DNA of 64,000 nt from Gemmiger sp. An194 (GTDB taxonomy: Bacteria > Bacillota > Clostridia > Oscillospirales > Ruminococcaceae), in contig NZ_NFKA01000001.1 in NCBI RefSeq assembly GCF_002160145.1, positions 207,226-271,225 of the forward strand, written 5' to 3'. A program made the position numbers and the translations under genes. The notes beneath the pieces were generated by a model. The model did no database searches. It had not been told where the DNA came from and worked only from the letters and a program-made list of their open reading frames with translations. Positions 26,016 through 34,333 of this stretch are shown here, one piece after another (position 1 is the first letter of the stretch; every line of letters begins with the position of its first letter).

Positions 26016-26870
26016 TTACAGATGGCGGATGGCCAGTGCGTTTGCGGTCAAGTCCTTGTTGCGCATGGTGGTGTCCATATCCCGGCGGCAGAACTCGTTC
26101 ACCAGCATATCCACCACGAACAGCATGGCCATCTTGGCTGCGATGCTACCGGTCTGCAGCGGACGCTCGTGCCCGCCGCACAGCAGCACCACATCCGCCA
26201 TACCGGCGGCGGGGGAGTCGGCGTAGTGGGTGATCAGCACGATCTTGGCACCCCGGGCTTTGGCGGGCCGGAGCACATCCTCCGCGTCCCGGGTGGAGCC
26301 GGAATAGGAGACGAACAGGATCACATCGTTTTCCTCCAGCAGGCTGGCGGCCATGATCTGCATGTGATTGTCCTCAATGACGAAGAACTTGGAGGTCACG
26401 GTGAGAAAGCGGCTCCAGGCCTCCCGCACGGTGGCCATACTGCCGCCGTAGCCCAGGCCCAGAATCTTGCCCGCGCCTGCCAGCAGATCGCCCGCTTTGA
26501 TGAGGGCTGCCTCGTCCAGCAGCGAAAGCGTCTGGTTCAGCGCCTGGATATTTGACTCGTACAGCCGGCGGCACATGGCCTCCACCGTGTTGTCCTCCGG
26601 GGTGAGTTCACCGTAGGCCGCGTAGGGGTTGGGCTGATTCAGTATACTGGATTTCGCCAATGCCAGCTTGAATTCGTTGTATCCCCCGAAACCCAGCTGC
26701 TTGCAGAACCGGAAGATGGTGGCTTCGGCTACTCCGCATTCATTGGCCAGCCCTGAGATGGAAAGATATTGCGCCTGGGCGCAGTGCTCAAGCAGATAGT
26801 CTGCGATCTTCCGGGAAGAGGGGGTGAACTGATCGTAGTGGGTATTGATTTGATACATAAGGTCTAACAT
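26016..26870 (-). CDS. RpiR/MurR-family transcriptional regulator of the sialic acid island
   Basis: A 284-residue regulator: N-terminal RpiR helix-turn-helix (about 1-77; VAEATIFRFCKQLGFGGYNEFK is the recognition part) and a C-terminal SIS domain (about 125-255) that in this family binds phosphorylated sugars such as ManNAc-6-P or GlcNAc-6-P. It is divergent from the first importer operon, and a palindrome close to the sites in the two importer promoters lies about 40 bases before its start, so it probably autoregulates and represses the island until a sialic-acid-derived sugar binds. The effector is not readable from sequence. Confidence 0.92.
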   Translation of the reverse strand: MLDLMYQINTHYDQFTPSSRKIADYLLEHCAQAQYLSISGLANECGVAEATIFRFCKQLGFGGYNEFKLALAKSSILNQPNPYAAYGELTPEDNTVEAMCRRLYESNIQALNQTLSLLDEAALIKAGDLLAGAGKILGLGYGGSMATVREAWSRFLTVTSKFFVIEDNHMQIMAASLLEENDVILFVSYSGSTRDAEDVLRPAKARGAKIVLITHYADSPAAGMADVVLLCGGHERPLQTGSIAAKMAMLFVVDMLVNEFCRRDMDTTMRNKDLTANALAIRHL

Positions 26871-26909
26871 AGGCGATACACTCCAGAAATGCTCCTCGCA
26901 GGTTTTGAA

Positions 26910-26924
26910 AGAAAAAATTTTTCA
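26910..26924. promoter_or_regulatory. Putative RpiR operator, site 1 (regulator side)
   Basis: AGAAAAAATTTTTCA, one mismatch from the perfect palindrome at 27105-27119, 40 bases upstream of the regulator start. The 340-base divergent region is otherwise very AT-rich; I found no unambiguous promoter for the regulator itself. Confidence 0.6.
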
Positions 26925-27103
26925 AACATGTTTTAGAAAGGAGAAAATGAGGATAATTTGTAACTTTATGTAATAATTACAAAATAGAATCAACGATAAC
27001 TATATTATAAGTCAAAAATGACGGAATCTCAAGGAAAAAAAGCCCAAAAATCCGTTGTGCAAGTTCACTGAATATTCACAGGAAAGATAGGTGGACTTCA
27101 CAA

Positions 27104-27132
27104 TTGAAAAAATTTTTCACGAATGCTAGAAT
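27104..27132 (+). promoter_or_regulatory. Promoter and operator of the CUT1 importer operon (site 2)
   Basis: -35 TTGAAA (27104-27109), 17-base spacer, -10 TAGAAT with TGC extension (27127-27132). The perfect palindrome TGAAAAAATTTTTCA (27105-27119) covers the -35 and spacer, so a bound repressor would block RNA polymerase. The 40 bases from 27093 match 32 of 40 positions in the promoter at 31431-31470. Confidence 0.8.
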
Positions 27133-27211
27133 TTTAGTAAAGCGAGACGGCGTGTTTTTCACGCCATGATCGGACCGAACAGACAGAAAATCCTTAAGGA
27201 GGAGATTTCAA

Positions 27212-28558
27212 ATGAAAAAAGCGTTAGCACTTGTTATGGCCGGCGCAATGGCGCTGTCCATGGTGGCTTGCGGCGGCAGCACCAGCACCAGCACCGCCAC
27301 CTCTGGTTCCACTGCAGCGAGCACCGGCACCAGCACCGCTTCCGGCGCTGCTACCGAGATCACCCTGTGGACCTATCCCATCGGCTCCTGGCAGAAGGAG
27401 GAGACCGTGAACGGCTTCATCGCCGAGTTCAACAAGCAGTACCCCGACATCAAGGTCAACGTGGAGTACCTGGACTACACCAACGGCGACGATAAGGTGA
27501 CCACCGCCATCGAAGCCAAGAACACCCCCGACATCATCTTCGAGGGTCCCGAGCGTCTGGTATCCAATTGGGGCGCCAAGGGCCTGATGGTTGATCTGAG
27601 CGACCTGTGGACCGAAGAGGCCACCGCCGACATCAGCAAGACCAGCGAGGCTGTTGTGAACGCCTGCAAGGGCGCCGACGGCAAGTACTATGAGTACCCC
27701 ATGTGCATGACCGCTCACAACATGGCCATCAACTACGAGCTGTTCGAGGAGACCGGCGCTCTGCAGTACATTGATCAGGAGACCCGTACCTGGACCACCG
27801 ATAACTTCGTGAAGGCTCTGGAGACCCTGCGCGACAGCGGCAAGGTTATGACCCCCGCCATCGTTTACTGCGGCGGCCAGGGCGGCGACCAGGGCACCCG
27901 CGCTCTGGTGAACAACCTGTACAGCGGCACCTACACCACCGCTGATCACACCGCTTACACTGCCAACAGCGCCGAGAACGTAAAGGCTCTGGAGCTGCTG
28001 CAGAAGCTGAACAGTGAGAAGGCTCTGACCTTCGACCCCGCTATGCAGGCTTCCGACGAGCTGCAGATGTTCGCCAACGGCACTGCTGCCATGACCTTCT
28101 GCTGGAACGCTTCCAACGAGGCTACCTACGCTGAGCAGGTCACCTTCACCCCCTACGCCATGAACTTCCCCACCGATGACGGCAAGGTTGAGCTGTGCGG
28201 CGGTATCTGGGGCTTCGGCATCTTCAACAACGGCGACGAGGCCAAGATCGAGGCTGCCAAGACCTTCATCAAGTTCATCTGTGACGACGCTACCCAGGGT
28301 CCCGCCAGCGTGCAGGCCACCGGCTTCTTCCCCGTTCGTGCTTCCTTCGGCAATGTTTACGCCGGCACCGAGAACGAGGAGCGCATGGCTACCTTCCAGA
28401 CCTTCCTGCCCAACATGGGTGACTACTACAACGTGACCGGCGGCTGGACCGAGCAGCGCACTGCTTGGTGGAACATGCTGCAGGAAGTTGGCAACGGCAG
28501 CGACGTTCAGGCTGCTGCTGACAAGTTCGTTGAGACCTCCAACGCCGCCATCGGCTAA
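27212..28558 (+). CDS. ABC importer solute-binding lipoprotein, CUT1 sugar type
   Basis: A 448-residue family-1 extracellular solute-binding protein. Lipoprotein signal with lipobox MVAC (cysteine about 21), then a Ser/Thr/Gly/Ala-rich linker to about residue 50, and the usual two-lobed fold beginning EITLWTYPIGSW. Very strong ribosome site AAGGAGGAG. Position beside a NanA-type lyase and an AGE-type epimerase under a shared operator makes sialic acid or a derivative (for example 2,7-anhydro-Neu5Ac) the likely ligand; compare the SAT2-type carriers of Streptococcus and Ruminococcus gnavus. Ligand is inference. Confidence 0.9.
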   Translation: MKKALALVMAGAMALSMVACGGSTSTSTATSGSTAASTGTSTASGAATEITLWTYPIGSWQKEETVNGFIAEFNKQYPDIKVNVEYLDYTNGDDKVTTAIEAKNTPDIIFEGPERLVSNWGAKGLMVDLSDLWTEEATADISKTSEAVVNACKGADGKYYEYPMCMTAHNMAINYELFEETGALQYIDQETRTWTTDNFVKALETLRDSGKVMTPAIVYCGGQGGDQGTRALVNNLYSGTYTTADHTAYTANSAENVKALELLQKLNSEKALTFDPAMQASDELQMFANGTAAMTFCWNASNEATYAEQVTFTPYAMNFPTDDGKVELCGGIWGFGIFNNGDEAKIEAAKTFIKFICDDATQGPASVQATGFFPVRASFGNVYAGTENEERMATFQTFLPNMGDYYNVTGGWTEQRTAWWNMLQEVGNGSDVQAAADKFVETSNAAIG

Positions 28559-28595
28559 GGAGCAGCCCTTCCAACTGATTCGTTAGAGCAGGGAC

Positions 28596-28647
28596 GCGCA
28601 CCTCTCTTTTTCGCCCGATGCGCAAAAAGAGAGGTGCGCTCTTTCTT
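28596..28647 (+). terminator. Stem-loop between binding protein and permease genes
   Basis: A 16-bp perfect stem (GCGCACCTCTCTTTTT with its complement) with a 12-base loop and a T-rich tail (TCTTTCTT). In binding-protein operons such hairpins usually allow partial read-through and stabilise the upstream mRNA, giving excess binding protein. A similar hairpin follows the second binding protein gene. Confidence 0.75.
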
Positions 28648-28721
28648 AAAAGACGTGAACATGATTCACCCGCTGTTCCGGCGTTAGAGGAACCTGTGAG
28701 AGATGAGAGGAGAGGATCCAT

Positions 28722-29666
28722 TTGACTACATCTGCCGCTAAGCAGCCTGTAAAAGGACCCAGCAAACGCTCCGGTCTTGGCATCAGCCGGGCGGAGGCAC
28801 GCCGCGAGACCCTTGCGGCCTACCTTTTCCTGCTGCCGTTTCTGATCGTTTTCGTTGGTTTTGTTCTGATCCCCATGGTCATGTGCCTGTGGACGAGCTT
28901 CTTCGATTCCACCATGGCCCGTGAGGACATTTTCGTTGGTTTTGGCAACTACATCAAGATGTTTCAGGACGAGATCTTCTGGAAGGCCTTGATGAATACC
29001 GCACTGATCGTGGTGGTGGCTGTGCCCACTGTTACCGCGTTCTCCCTGTGGGTGGCTTCGGCCATTTATAAAATGAAGTCGGCTTCGTGCTCCTTCTTCC
29101 GCTGCATCTTCTACCTGCCTGTTGTAACCGGTACCGTGGCCGTTACCGTGGTGTGGAAGTGGATGTTCAACAACTACTACGGCATCATCAACTATGTGGC
29201 CAAGGGCGTTGGCGTGATCGACAACAACGTGAACTGGCTGGGTAACACCCAGACCGCCATCTGGTGTATCATCCTGATCCTGTTCACCACCAGCATTGGC
29301 CAGCCCATCGTGCTGTACGTTTCCGCTCTGGGCAATGTGGATGCCAGCCTGACTGAGGCCGCGCAGGTGGACGGCGCCACCAAGCTGCAGACCTTCTGGA
29401 AGATCATGTGGCCCCAGATCACTCCCACCACCCTGTACATTCTGGTCATCACCACCATCAACAGCTTCCAGTGTTTCGCGCTGATCCAGCTGCTGACCAG
29501 CGGCGGACCCAACAACTCCACCAACACCATCATGTACTACATCTACTACAAGGCATTCAAGCTGTATGAATACGGCTACGGCAACGCCATGGGCGTGATT
29601 CTGGCCATCATCATCGCTTTGCTGTCTGCTTTGCAGTTCAAGGTAGCCGGCAAGGGCAACGATTAA
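28722..29666 (+). CDS. ABC importer permease, CUT1 type (UgpA/LacF-like)
   Basis: A 314-residue inner-membrane permease with six helices. N-terminus is cytoplasmic and basic; the EAA loop that contacts the ATPase reads EAAQVDGATKLQTFWKIMWP (about residues 208-227). TTG start at 28722 with a GAGAGGAGAGG ribosome site. Partner of the next gene; together they form the channel for the upstream binding protein. Confidence 0.93.
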   Translation: MTTSAAKQPVKGPSKRSGLGISRAEARRETLAAYLFLLPFLIVFVGFVLIPMVMCLWTSFFDSTMAREDIFVGFGNYIKMFQDEIFWKALMNTALIVVVAVPTVTAFSLWVASAIYKMKSASCSFFRCIFYLPVVTGTVAVTVVWKWMFNNYYGIINYVAKGVGVIDNNVNWLGNTQTAIWCIILILFTTSIGQPIVLYVSALGNVDASLTEAAQVDGATKLQTFWKIMWPQITPTTLYILVITTINSFQCFALIQLLTSGGPNNSTNTIMYYIYYKAFKLYEYGYGNAMGVILAIIIALLSALQFKVAGKGND

Positions 29667-29679
29667 GGAGGCATAGAAG

Positions 29680-30513
29680 ATGAAGACTGTGACTGGTAAA
29701 ATGACTCCTTACAAGGTCTTTTCCGGCATCATCCTTGCCGTTCTGACCGTGTTCCTGGTGTTTCCCCTGTACTGGATCTTCACCGGTTCTGTGAAGACTG
29801 CAGCGGACATCAACACCCCCACTCCCCAGTGGTTCCCCACCAACCCCACTCTGGCCAACTACGAGAAGCTGTTTGACAACCCGGCTCTGCTGTGGCTGTG
29901 GAACACCATCTTCATCGCTGTGGTCGCCATGATCCTGACCTGCATCACCGCCGCTATGGCCGGTTATGTTCTGGCCAAGAAGAAATTCTACGGCCGCACC
30001 GTGATCTTCAGCCTGATCGTCTGCGCCATGGCGCTGCCCAAGCAGGTTATCCTGATCCCCCTGCTGAAGGAGATGTCCTTCCTGGGCATCCACGATACTC
30101 TGTGGGCCGTGATTCTGCCCACCGTGGGCTGGCCCTTCGGCGTGTTCCTGATGAAGCAGTTCAGCGAAGGCATCCCCAACGAGATGCTGGAGGCCGCCCG
30201 CATTGACGGTGCCGGTGAAGTGCGTACCTTCGTGCAGATCATCCTGCCCATGGTCAAGCCCGGCATCGGCGCGCTGGCCATCTTCACCTTCATCACCGCC
30301 TGGAACGATTACTTCATGCAGTTGATCATGCTGACCAAGAACACCAGCCTGACCATCTCGCTGGGTATCGCGAACCTGCAGGCCGAAATGGCCACCGACT
30401 TCGGCCTGATCATGGCCGGTGCTGCGGTTGCCGCCATTCCCATCCTGGCCGTGTTCCTGATGTTCCAGAAGTACTTCACGCAGGGCATCACCATGGGTGC
30501 TGTGAAGGGCTGA
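29680..30513 (+). CDS. ABC importer permease, CUT1 type (UgpE/MalG-like)
   Basis: A 277-residue permease with six helices. EAA loop EAARIDGAGEVRTFVQIILP (about 169-188). GGAGG ribosome site, 13 bases after the first permease. No ATPase gene follows, so this carrier presumably uses a shared MsmX/UgpC-type ATPase encoded elsewhere, a known arrangement in Gram-positive CUT1 systems. Confidence 0.93.
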   Translation: MKTVTGKMTPYKVFSGIILAVLTVFLVFPLYWIFTGSVKTAADINTPTPQWFPTNPTLANYEKLFDNPALLWLWNTIFIAVVAMILTCITAAMAGYVLAKKKFYGRTVIFSLIVCAMALPKQVILIPLLKEMSFLGIHDTLWAVILPTVGWPFGVFLMKQFSEGIPNEMLEAARIDGAGEVRTFVQIILPMVKPGIGALAIFTFITAWNDYFMQLIMLTKNTSLTISLGIANLQAEMATDFGLIMAGAAVAAIPILAVFLMFQKYFTQGITMGAVKG

Positions 30514-30537
30514 TTTCTCAGACCCGATTGTTTATCG

Positions 30538-30571
30538 ATACCAGGTGGCTGCTGCCACCTGGTATTTTGTT
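30538..30571 (+). terminator. Stem-loop before the first DUF386 gene
   Basis: ATACCAGGTGG and its complement around a six-base loop, then TTTGTTTG. The T run is interrupted, so some read-through into the following DUF386 gene is expected. Confidence 0.7.
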
Positions 30572-30620
30572 TGTTTGAACCGGCTGCCCATAAATGGCGG
30601 CCGGAAAAGGAGGATGAACC

Positions 30621-31091
30621 ATGATTTATGATAATTTCAGCAATCTGAGCGCCTACAAGGGCCTTTCCAAGGGACTGGACAAGGTGATCGAATGGGCCAA
30701 GACCCATAAGGTGGAGGAGCTGCCCCTGGGCCGCACTGAGATCGACGGCAGCCGGGTATTTGTGAACGTGATGGAGGCGGATACCCGCCCGGAGGAGGGC
30801 GCACACTACGAGGTGCACCGCAAATACATTGACCTGCAGATGGATCTGGAGGGCAGCGAGGACATTCTGGTGTCCAGCTGCTACACCCCGGATGCAAACG
30901 GCTTTGATGACGCGGCGGACATCGGCTTCGGCGATGGCCCTCTGGGGAACCGGAGCCGTCTGGGAGATGGTATGTTCGCCTTGTTCCTGGCGGGTGAGTC
31001 CCACATGCCCACCGTGAGCAACGGCAGCTGCACCCATGTGAAGAAAGCTGTGTTCAAAATCTTGAGCAACGAATACTACGACGAAGTCTGA
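30621..31091 (+). CDS. YhcH/YjgK/YiaL (DUF386) protein, sialic acid mutarotase-like, copy 1
   Basis: A 156-residue cupin-fold protein of the DUF386 family. Family marks: ELPLGRTEIDG near residue 35, then HYEVHRKYIDLQ (metal-binding His/Glu region, about 62-73) and a C-terminal HVKKAVFKI. E. coli YhcH (NanQ) of this family opens or mutarotates sialic acid forms. It closes the first importer transcript and differs clearly in sequence from the second copy at 38925, suggesting each copy handles the sugar form delivered by its own transporter. AAAGGAGGA ribosome site. Confidence 0.88.
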   Translation: MIYDNFSNLSAYKGLSKGLDKVIEWAKTHKVEELPLGRTEIDGSRVFVNVMEADTRPEEGAHYEVHRKYIDLQMDLEGSEDILVSSCYTPDANGFDDAADIGFGDGPLGNRSRLGDGMFALFLAGESHMPTVSNGSCTHVKKAVFKILSNEYYDEV

Positions 31092-31102
31092 CCGGGAATC
31101 GT

Positions 31103-31146
31103 GCCCGGGCGCACCTGTTGAGTGAGGGTGCGCCCGGGCTTTTTTG
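31103..31146 (+). terminator. Terminator closing the first importer operon
   Basis: GCCCGGGCGCACC pairs with GGTGCGCCCGGGC around a loop of about 13 bases, then six T. Confidence 0.92.
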
Positions 31147-31220
31147 TGTTTGCAATCGTGCGGCGGAAAGCAGGGGAGAGATCGGTGGAAAAAGAGGATT
31201 ACGATAGAATCCTTTCAAAA

Positions 31221-31237
31221 TGAGAAAATTTTTTTCA
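31221..31237. promoter_or_regulatory. Possible auxiliary RpiR site in the second upstream region
   Basis: TGAGAAAATTTTTTTCA has TGA and TCA ends like the other sites but with one arm mismatch and two extra central bases. It lies about 220 bases upstream of the site at 31443. The rest of 31147-31430 is AT-rich with a weak six-bp hairpin (31363-31379) and no gene that I can support. Confidence 0.3.
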
Positions 31238-31441
31238 TTTTCCGCCCGAAAGGGGATCGATGCCCGGAAAAAAGAAGAAAGGAGAGTGTGGAGAAAATTG
31301 GAAAAAAGAGGCGGCAAAAGTAACAAAAAATAACAGAGCGCACTCTAAAAAATAGCACTATGAAGCCAAAAAATGGCTTTTTTAAAGATGACTTGTGCAA
31401 AGTGACAAATTTGACTCGGGCAGATTCGTAGGACTTTATAA

Positions 31442-31470
31442 TTGAAAAAAATTTTCATAAATGGTACCAT
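31442..31470 (+). promoter_or_regulatory. Promoter and operator of the second importer/catabolic operon (site 3)
   Basis: -35 TTGAAA (31442-31447), 17-base spacer, -10 TACCAT with TGG extension (31465-31470). TGAAAAAAATTTTCA (31443-31457) covers the -35 as in site 2. A second possible -10 (TATAAT, 31437-31442) abuts the same element. Confidence 0.78.
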
Positions 31471-31598
31471 AAGAGTACAGCAAGGGGTGCACGAAGGCAC
31501 ACCTTGTTCCAAGGGAAATGGAGCCCCTTGGCTCTGATGCATATGTGTTGTGAAGCGATCGGAGAAGGGACTCTCGATTTTTGAAGGAGGCAAAAAAC

Positions 31599-33197
31599 AT
31601 GAAGAAAGTTCTTGCACTTGTTCTCGCAGCTGCCATGGCACTTTCTATGGTAGCCTGCGGCGGTGGCTCGACCACCAGCGGTTCCACCGCCACCAGCGGT
31701 GCATCCAGCGCCGGCACTGCCGCTCCCGCAAGCGACGGCACCCTGAAGCTGGTCCTGTCCACCACCGACGGCAGCAGCACCGACGACAAGGTTCCCACCC
31801 CCTGGTACAACCGCACCCTGCCCACCAACCTGATGTTCCGCAGCCTGTTCATTGCGGACAGCACCCTGAACGAGGTAAGCCCTGACCTGGCCGAGAGCTA
31901 TGAGGTCAGCGAGGACGGCCTGACCTACACCATCACCCTGAAGGACGGCCTGAAGTGGAGCGATGGCGAGGCCCTGACCGCCGACGATGTGCTGTGGTCC
32001 ATCGACGCTGCCCTGCAGACCACCCAGGTGAACGCCATTTACACCTCCGCGTTCAAGAAGATCGCCGAGAAGAGCGCTGAAGGCAATGTGATCACCCTGA
32101 CCCTGAGCGAGCCCTACAGCTCCCTGCCTCAGATCCTGAGCCAGTTCGCCATCCTGCCCAAGCACAGCCTGGAGAACGTGGATGTTCTGAAGCTGGATGC
32201 CGACACCACCTTCTGGCAGAACCCCGTGACCAACGGCTATTACATGGTTGGCGAGTTCAACGTGGGCAACTACTTCACCATGGTTCCCAACCCCAACTAT
32301 GAAGGCACTCCTGCCAAGATCCAGAAGGTCACCGTTTCCTACGTGAACGACTACCTGACCGCTGCCCAGTCCGGCAATGCCGACTACCTGTACGGCAATG
32401 CCACCGACCTGGTAGAGGCCATGGAGGGCATGAGCAACTACACCTCTCACGAGGTTGACGTACTGTTCTACAAGTACTTCATCTTCAACATGAAGGGCAC
32501 CGACGGCACCGAGAACGCGGCCATGCAGAACGTTGAGGTCCGCAAGGCCATCATGGAAGCCATCGACCGCGCTACTCTGGCTACCCTGTATCCCAGCGCT
32601 ACCGTGCTGAACTCCGGCGTGCCCGATTCTCACCCCGCTTACAACGGCTTCAGCTACACCTTCGACGCTGAGAAGGCCAAGGCCGATATCGCCGCTTCCG
32701 GCTACGATATGAGCCGTCCCATCCGCATCTGCTACTACAACAACGATCAGACCAGCATCGACCTGATCAACACCATCGTTTACTACCTGGAGCAGGCTGG
32801 CCTGACTGTTGAGTCCACCCTGTCCAACGACGGCACCACCGATCTGTTCACCACCCGCCAGTACGACATCGGCTTCAAGGGCAAGAGCTCTTTCTCCCTG
32901 GACGAGTGGTACAGCGAGTACCTGAGCACCGACGCTCTGTTCCAGAACATCTGGGGCGGCGACACCGCCTTTGACGAGGCCATCGCCACCTACTCTGCCG
33001 CCACCACCGAGGAAGAGAAGAACGCTGCTCTGAAGACCCTGCAGGATCTGGAGCAGGAGAAGCTGTACAAGGTTCCCCTGTTCACCGTTGGTAACTACGT
33101 GTTCACCAGCAGCAACGTGAAGATTCCCGAGGGCGTTACCTTCTGCAACCCCCTGTACAGCTGCGATCTGGATTTCGCCAACTGGGAGATGGCCTGA
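31599..33197 (+). CDS. ABC importer solute-binding lipoprotein, peptide/nickel family 5
   Basis: A 532-residue family-5 binding protein (DppA/OppA fold). Lipoprotein signal with lipobox MVAC (cysteine about 21) and a Ser/Thr/Gly/Ala linker. Family hallmarks: LAESYEVSEDGLTYTITLKDGLKWSDGE region (about 90-117) and VRKAIMEAIDRATLA. ATG at 31599 follows GAAGGAGG; an in-frame TTG further up overlaps that ribosome site and is rejected. Operon context with nanA-like and epimerase genes suggests a sialic acid ligand, as for the peptide-type SatABCD carrier of Haemophilus ducreyi. Ligand is inference. Confidence 0.9.
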   Translation: MKKVLALVLAAAMALSMVACGGGSTTSGSTATSGASSAGTAAPASDGTLKLVLSTTDGSSTDDKVPTPWYNRTLPTNLMFRSLFIADSTLNEVSPDLAESYEVSEDGLTYTITLKDGLKWSDGEALTADDVLWSIDAALQTTQVNAIYTSAFKKIAEKSAEGNVITLTLSEPYSSLPQILSQFAILPKHSLENVDVLKLDADTTFWQNPVTNGYYMVGEFNVGNYFTMVPNPNYEGTPAKIQKVTVSYVNDYLTAAQSGNADYLYGNATDLVEAMEGMSNYTSHEVDVLFYKYFIFNMKGTDGTENAAMQNVEVRKAIMEAIDRATLATLYPSATVLNSGVPDSHPAYNGFSYTFDAEKAKADIAASGYDMSRPIRICYYNNDQTSIDLINTIVYYLEQAGLTVESTLSNDGTTDLFTTRQYDIGFKGKSSFSLDEWYSEYLSTDALFQNIWGGDTAFDEAIATYSAATTEEEKNAALKTLQDLEQEKLYKVPLFTVGNYVFTSSNVKIPEGVTFCNPLYSCDLDFANWEMA

Positions 33198-33240
33198 TCC
33201 GCTGGTATCGCTGCGATCCCTAGCATAATGTGATTGCTGG

Positions 33241-33288
33241 AAAGGGAGAGACGTTGGCCTTTGCCTTTCGTCTCTCCCTTTCTTTTTC
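33241..33288 (+). terminator. Stem-loop after the second binding protein gene
   Basis: AAAGGGAGAGACG with its perfect complement around a 15-base loop, then CTTTTTC. Counterpart of the hairpin at 28596-28647; likely a partial terminator and mRNA stabiliser. Confidence 0.75.
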
Positions 33289-33351
33289 GGCAGGCTCCTC
33301 CGGCGGGCCTGTGCTTCGCCCCATTTGAATCACCGAGATTGGAGTGAGAAC

Positions 33352-34314
33352 ATGCTAAAGTTCATTCTCAAAAAGCTTCTTCTGATGATCCCGATGCTGC
33401 TCGTCATCAGCCTGATCGTGTTCTTCGGCCTGCAGGCGACCGGCATCGACCCCATCAACTTCATGCTCAGCCCAGAACAGCTTTCCGCCAGCCCCGAGGT
33501 GGTGGAGCAGCTGCGTGAGGAGCTGGGCCTGAACGATCCCCTGATTGTTCAGTACTTCAACTGGCTGGGCAACATGCTGCACGGTGACTTCGGTTATTCC
33601 ATCACCGACGGTACCTCCATCGCCAGCACCCTGGCCGTCCGTATGCCTTACACCCTGGAGCTGGCCGGTTACTCTCTGGTGCTGTCCGCCATCATCGGTA
33701 TCGGCATCGGTATTATTTCCGCCATCCGCCAGAACGGCATCATCGACTACATCGGCCGCGTGCTGGCTGTTCTGGGCCAGGCGGTTCCCCAGTTCCTGGT
33801 TGGCATCATCCTGATCCAGATCTTCTCTATCAAGCTGGGCATCTTCCCGGCGGCGAACCGGGTGAGCCCGGACGCCACCAACGCCTTTGTGGACGCCTTC
33901 ATGCACCTGTTCCTGCCGGTGACCACCCTGACCATCGGCATGGTGGCGGTTCTGATGCGCTACGCCCGCAACACCATGCTGGACGTGCTGAACAGCGACT
34001 ACATCAAGACCGCCCGCAGCAAGGGCATCCCCGAGTGGAAGGTTTACTTAAAGCACGGCTTCCGCAACGCAATGAAGCCGGTTCTGGTTATCCTGATGTT
34101 CCGTATTCCCACCCTGATCGGCGGTTCCGTGGTTGTTGAGAGCGTGTTCTCTTACCCCGGCATCGGCATGACCATGACCAACGCCATCGTGGCCAACGAC
34201 TACAACGTGGTTATGGTCACCACCCTGATTATCGCCGCCACCATGCTAGTGTGCTCCTTCATGGTGGACGTGCTGAACGCCATCATGGACCCGCGCGTAC
34301 GCCTGGGCGAATAA
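33352..34314 (+). CDS. ABC importer permease, DppB/OppB type
   Basis: A 320-residue permease with six helices and the DppB-type periplasmic loop (ELGLNDPLIVQYFNWL). EAA-like loop near ARSKGIPEWKVYLKHGFRNA. ATG at 33352 is preceded by GGAGTGAGAA; an upstream in-frame TTG lacks a ribosome site. First of the two channel subunits of the peptide-type importer. Confidence 0.94.
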   Translation: MLKFILKKLLLMIPMLLVISLIVFFGLQATGIDPINFMLSPEQLSASPEVVEQLREELGLNDPLIVQYFNWLGNMLHGDFGYSITDGTSIASTLAVRMPYTLELAGYSLVLSAIIGIGIGIISAIRQNGIIDYIGRVLAVLGQAVPQFLVGIILIQIFSIKLGIFPAANRVSPDATNAFVDAFMHLFLPVTTLTIGMVAVLMRYARNTMLDVLNSDYIKTARSKGIPEWKVYLKHGFRNAMKPVLVILMFRIPTLIGGSVVVESVFSYPGIGMTMTNAIVANDYNVVMVTTLIIAATMLVCSFMVDVLNAIMDPRVRLGE

Positions 34315-34333
34315 GCGAGAGGAGGAGTAGAAT

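Noticed and set aside
31363..31383. AAGCCA-AAAAA-TGGCTTTTTT as a terminator.
   Set aside because: Only a six-bp stem and no upstream gene ends there; too weak to support.
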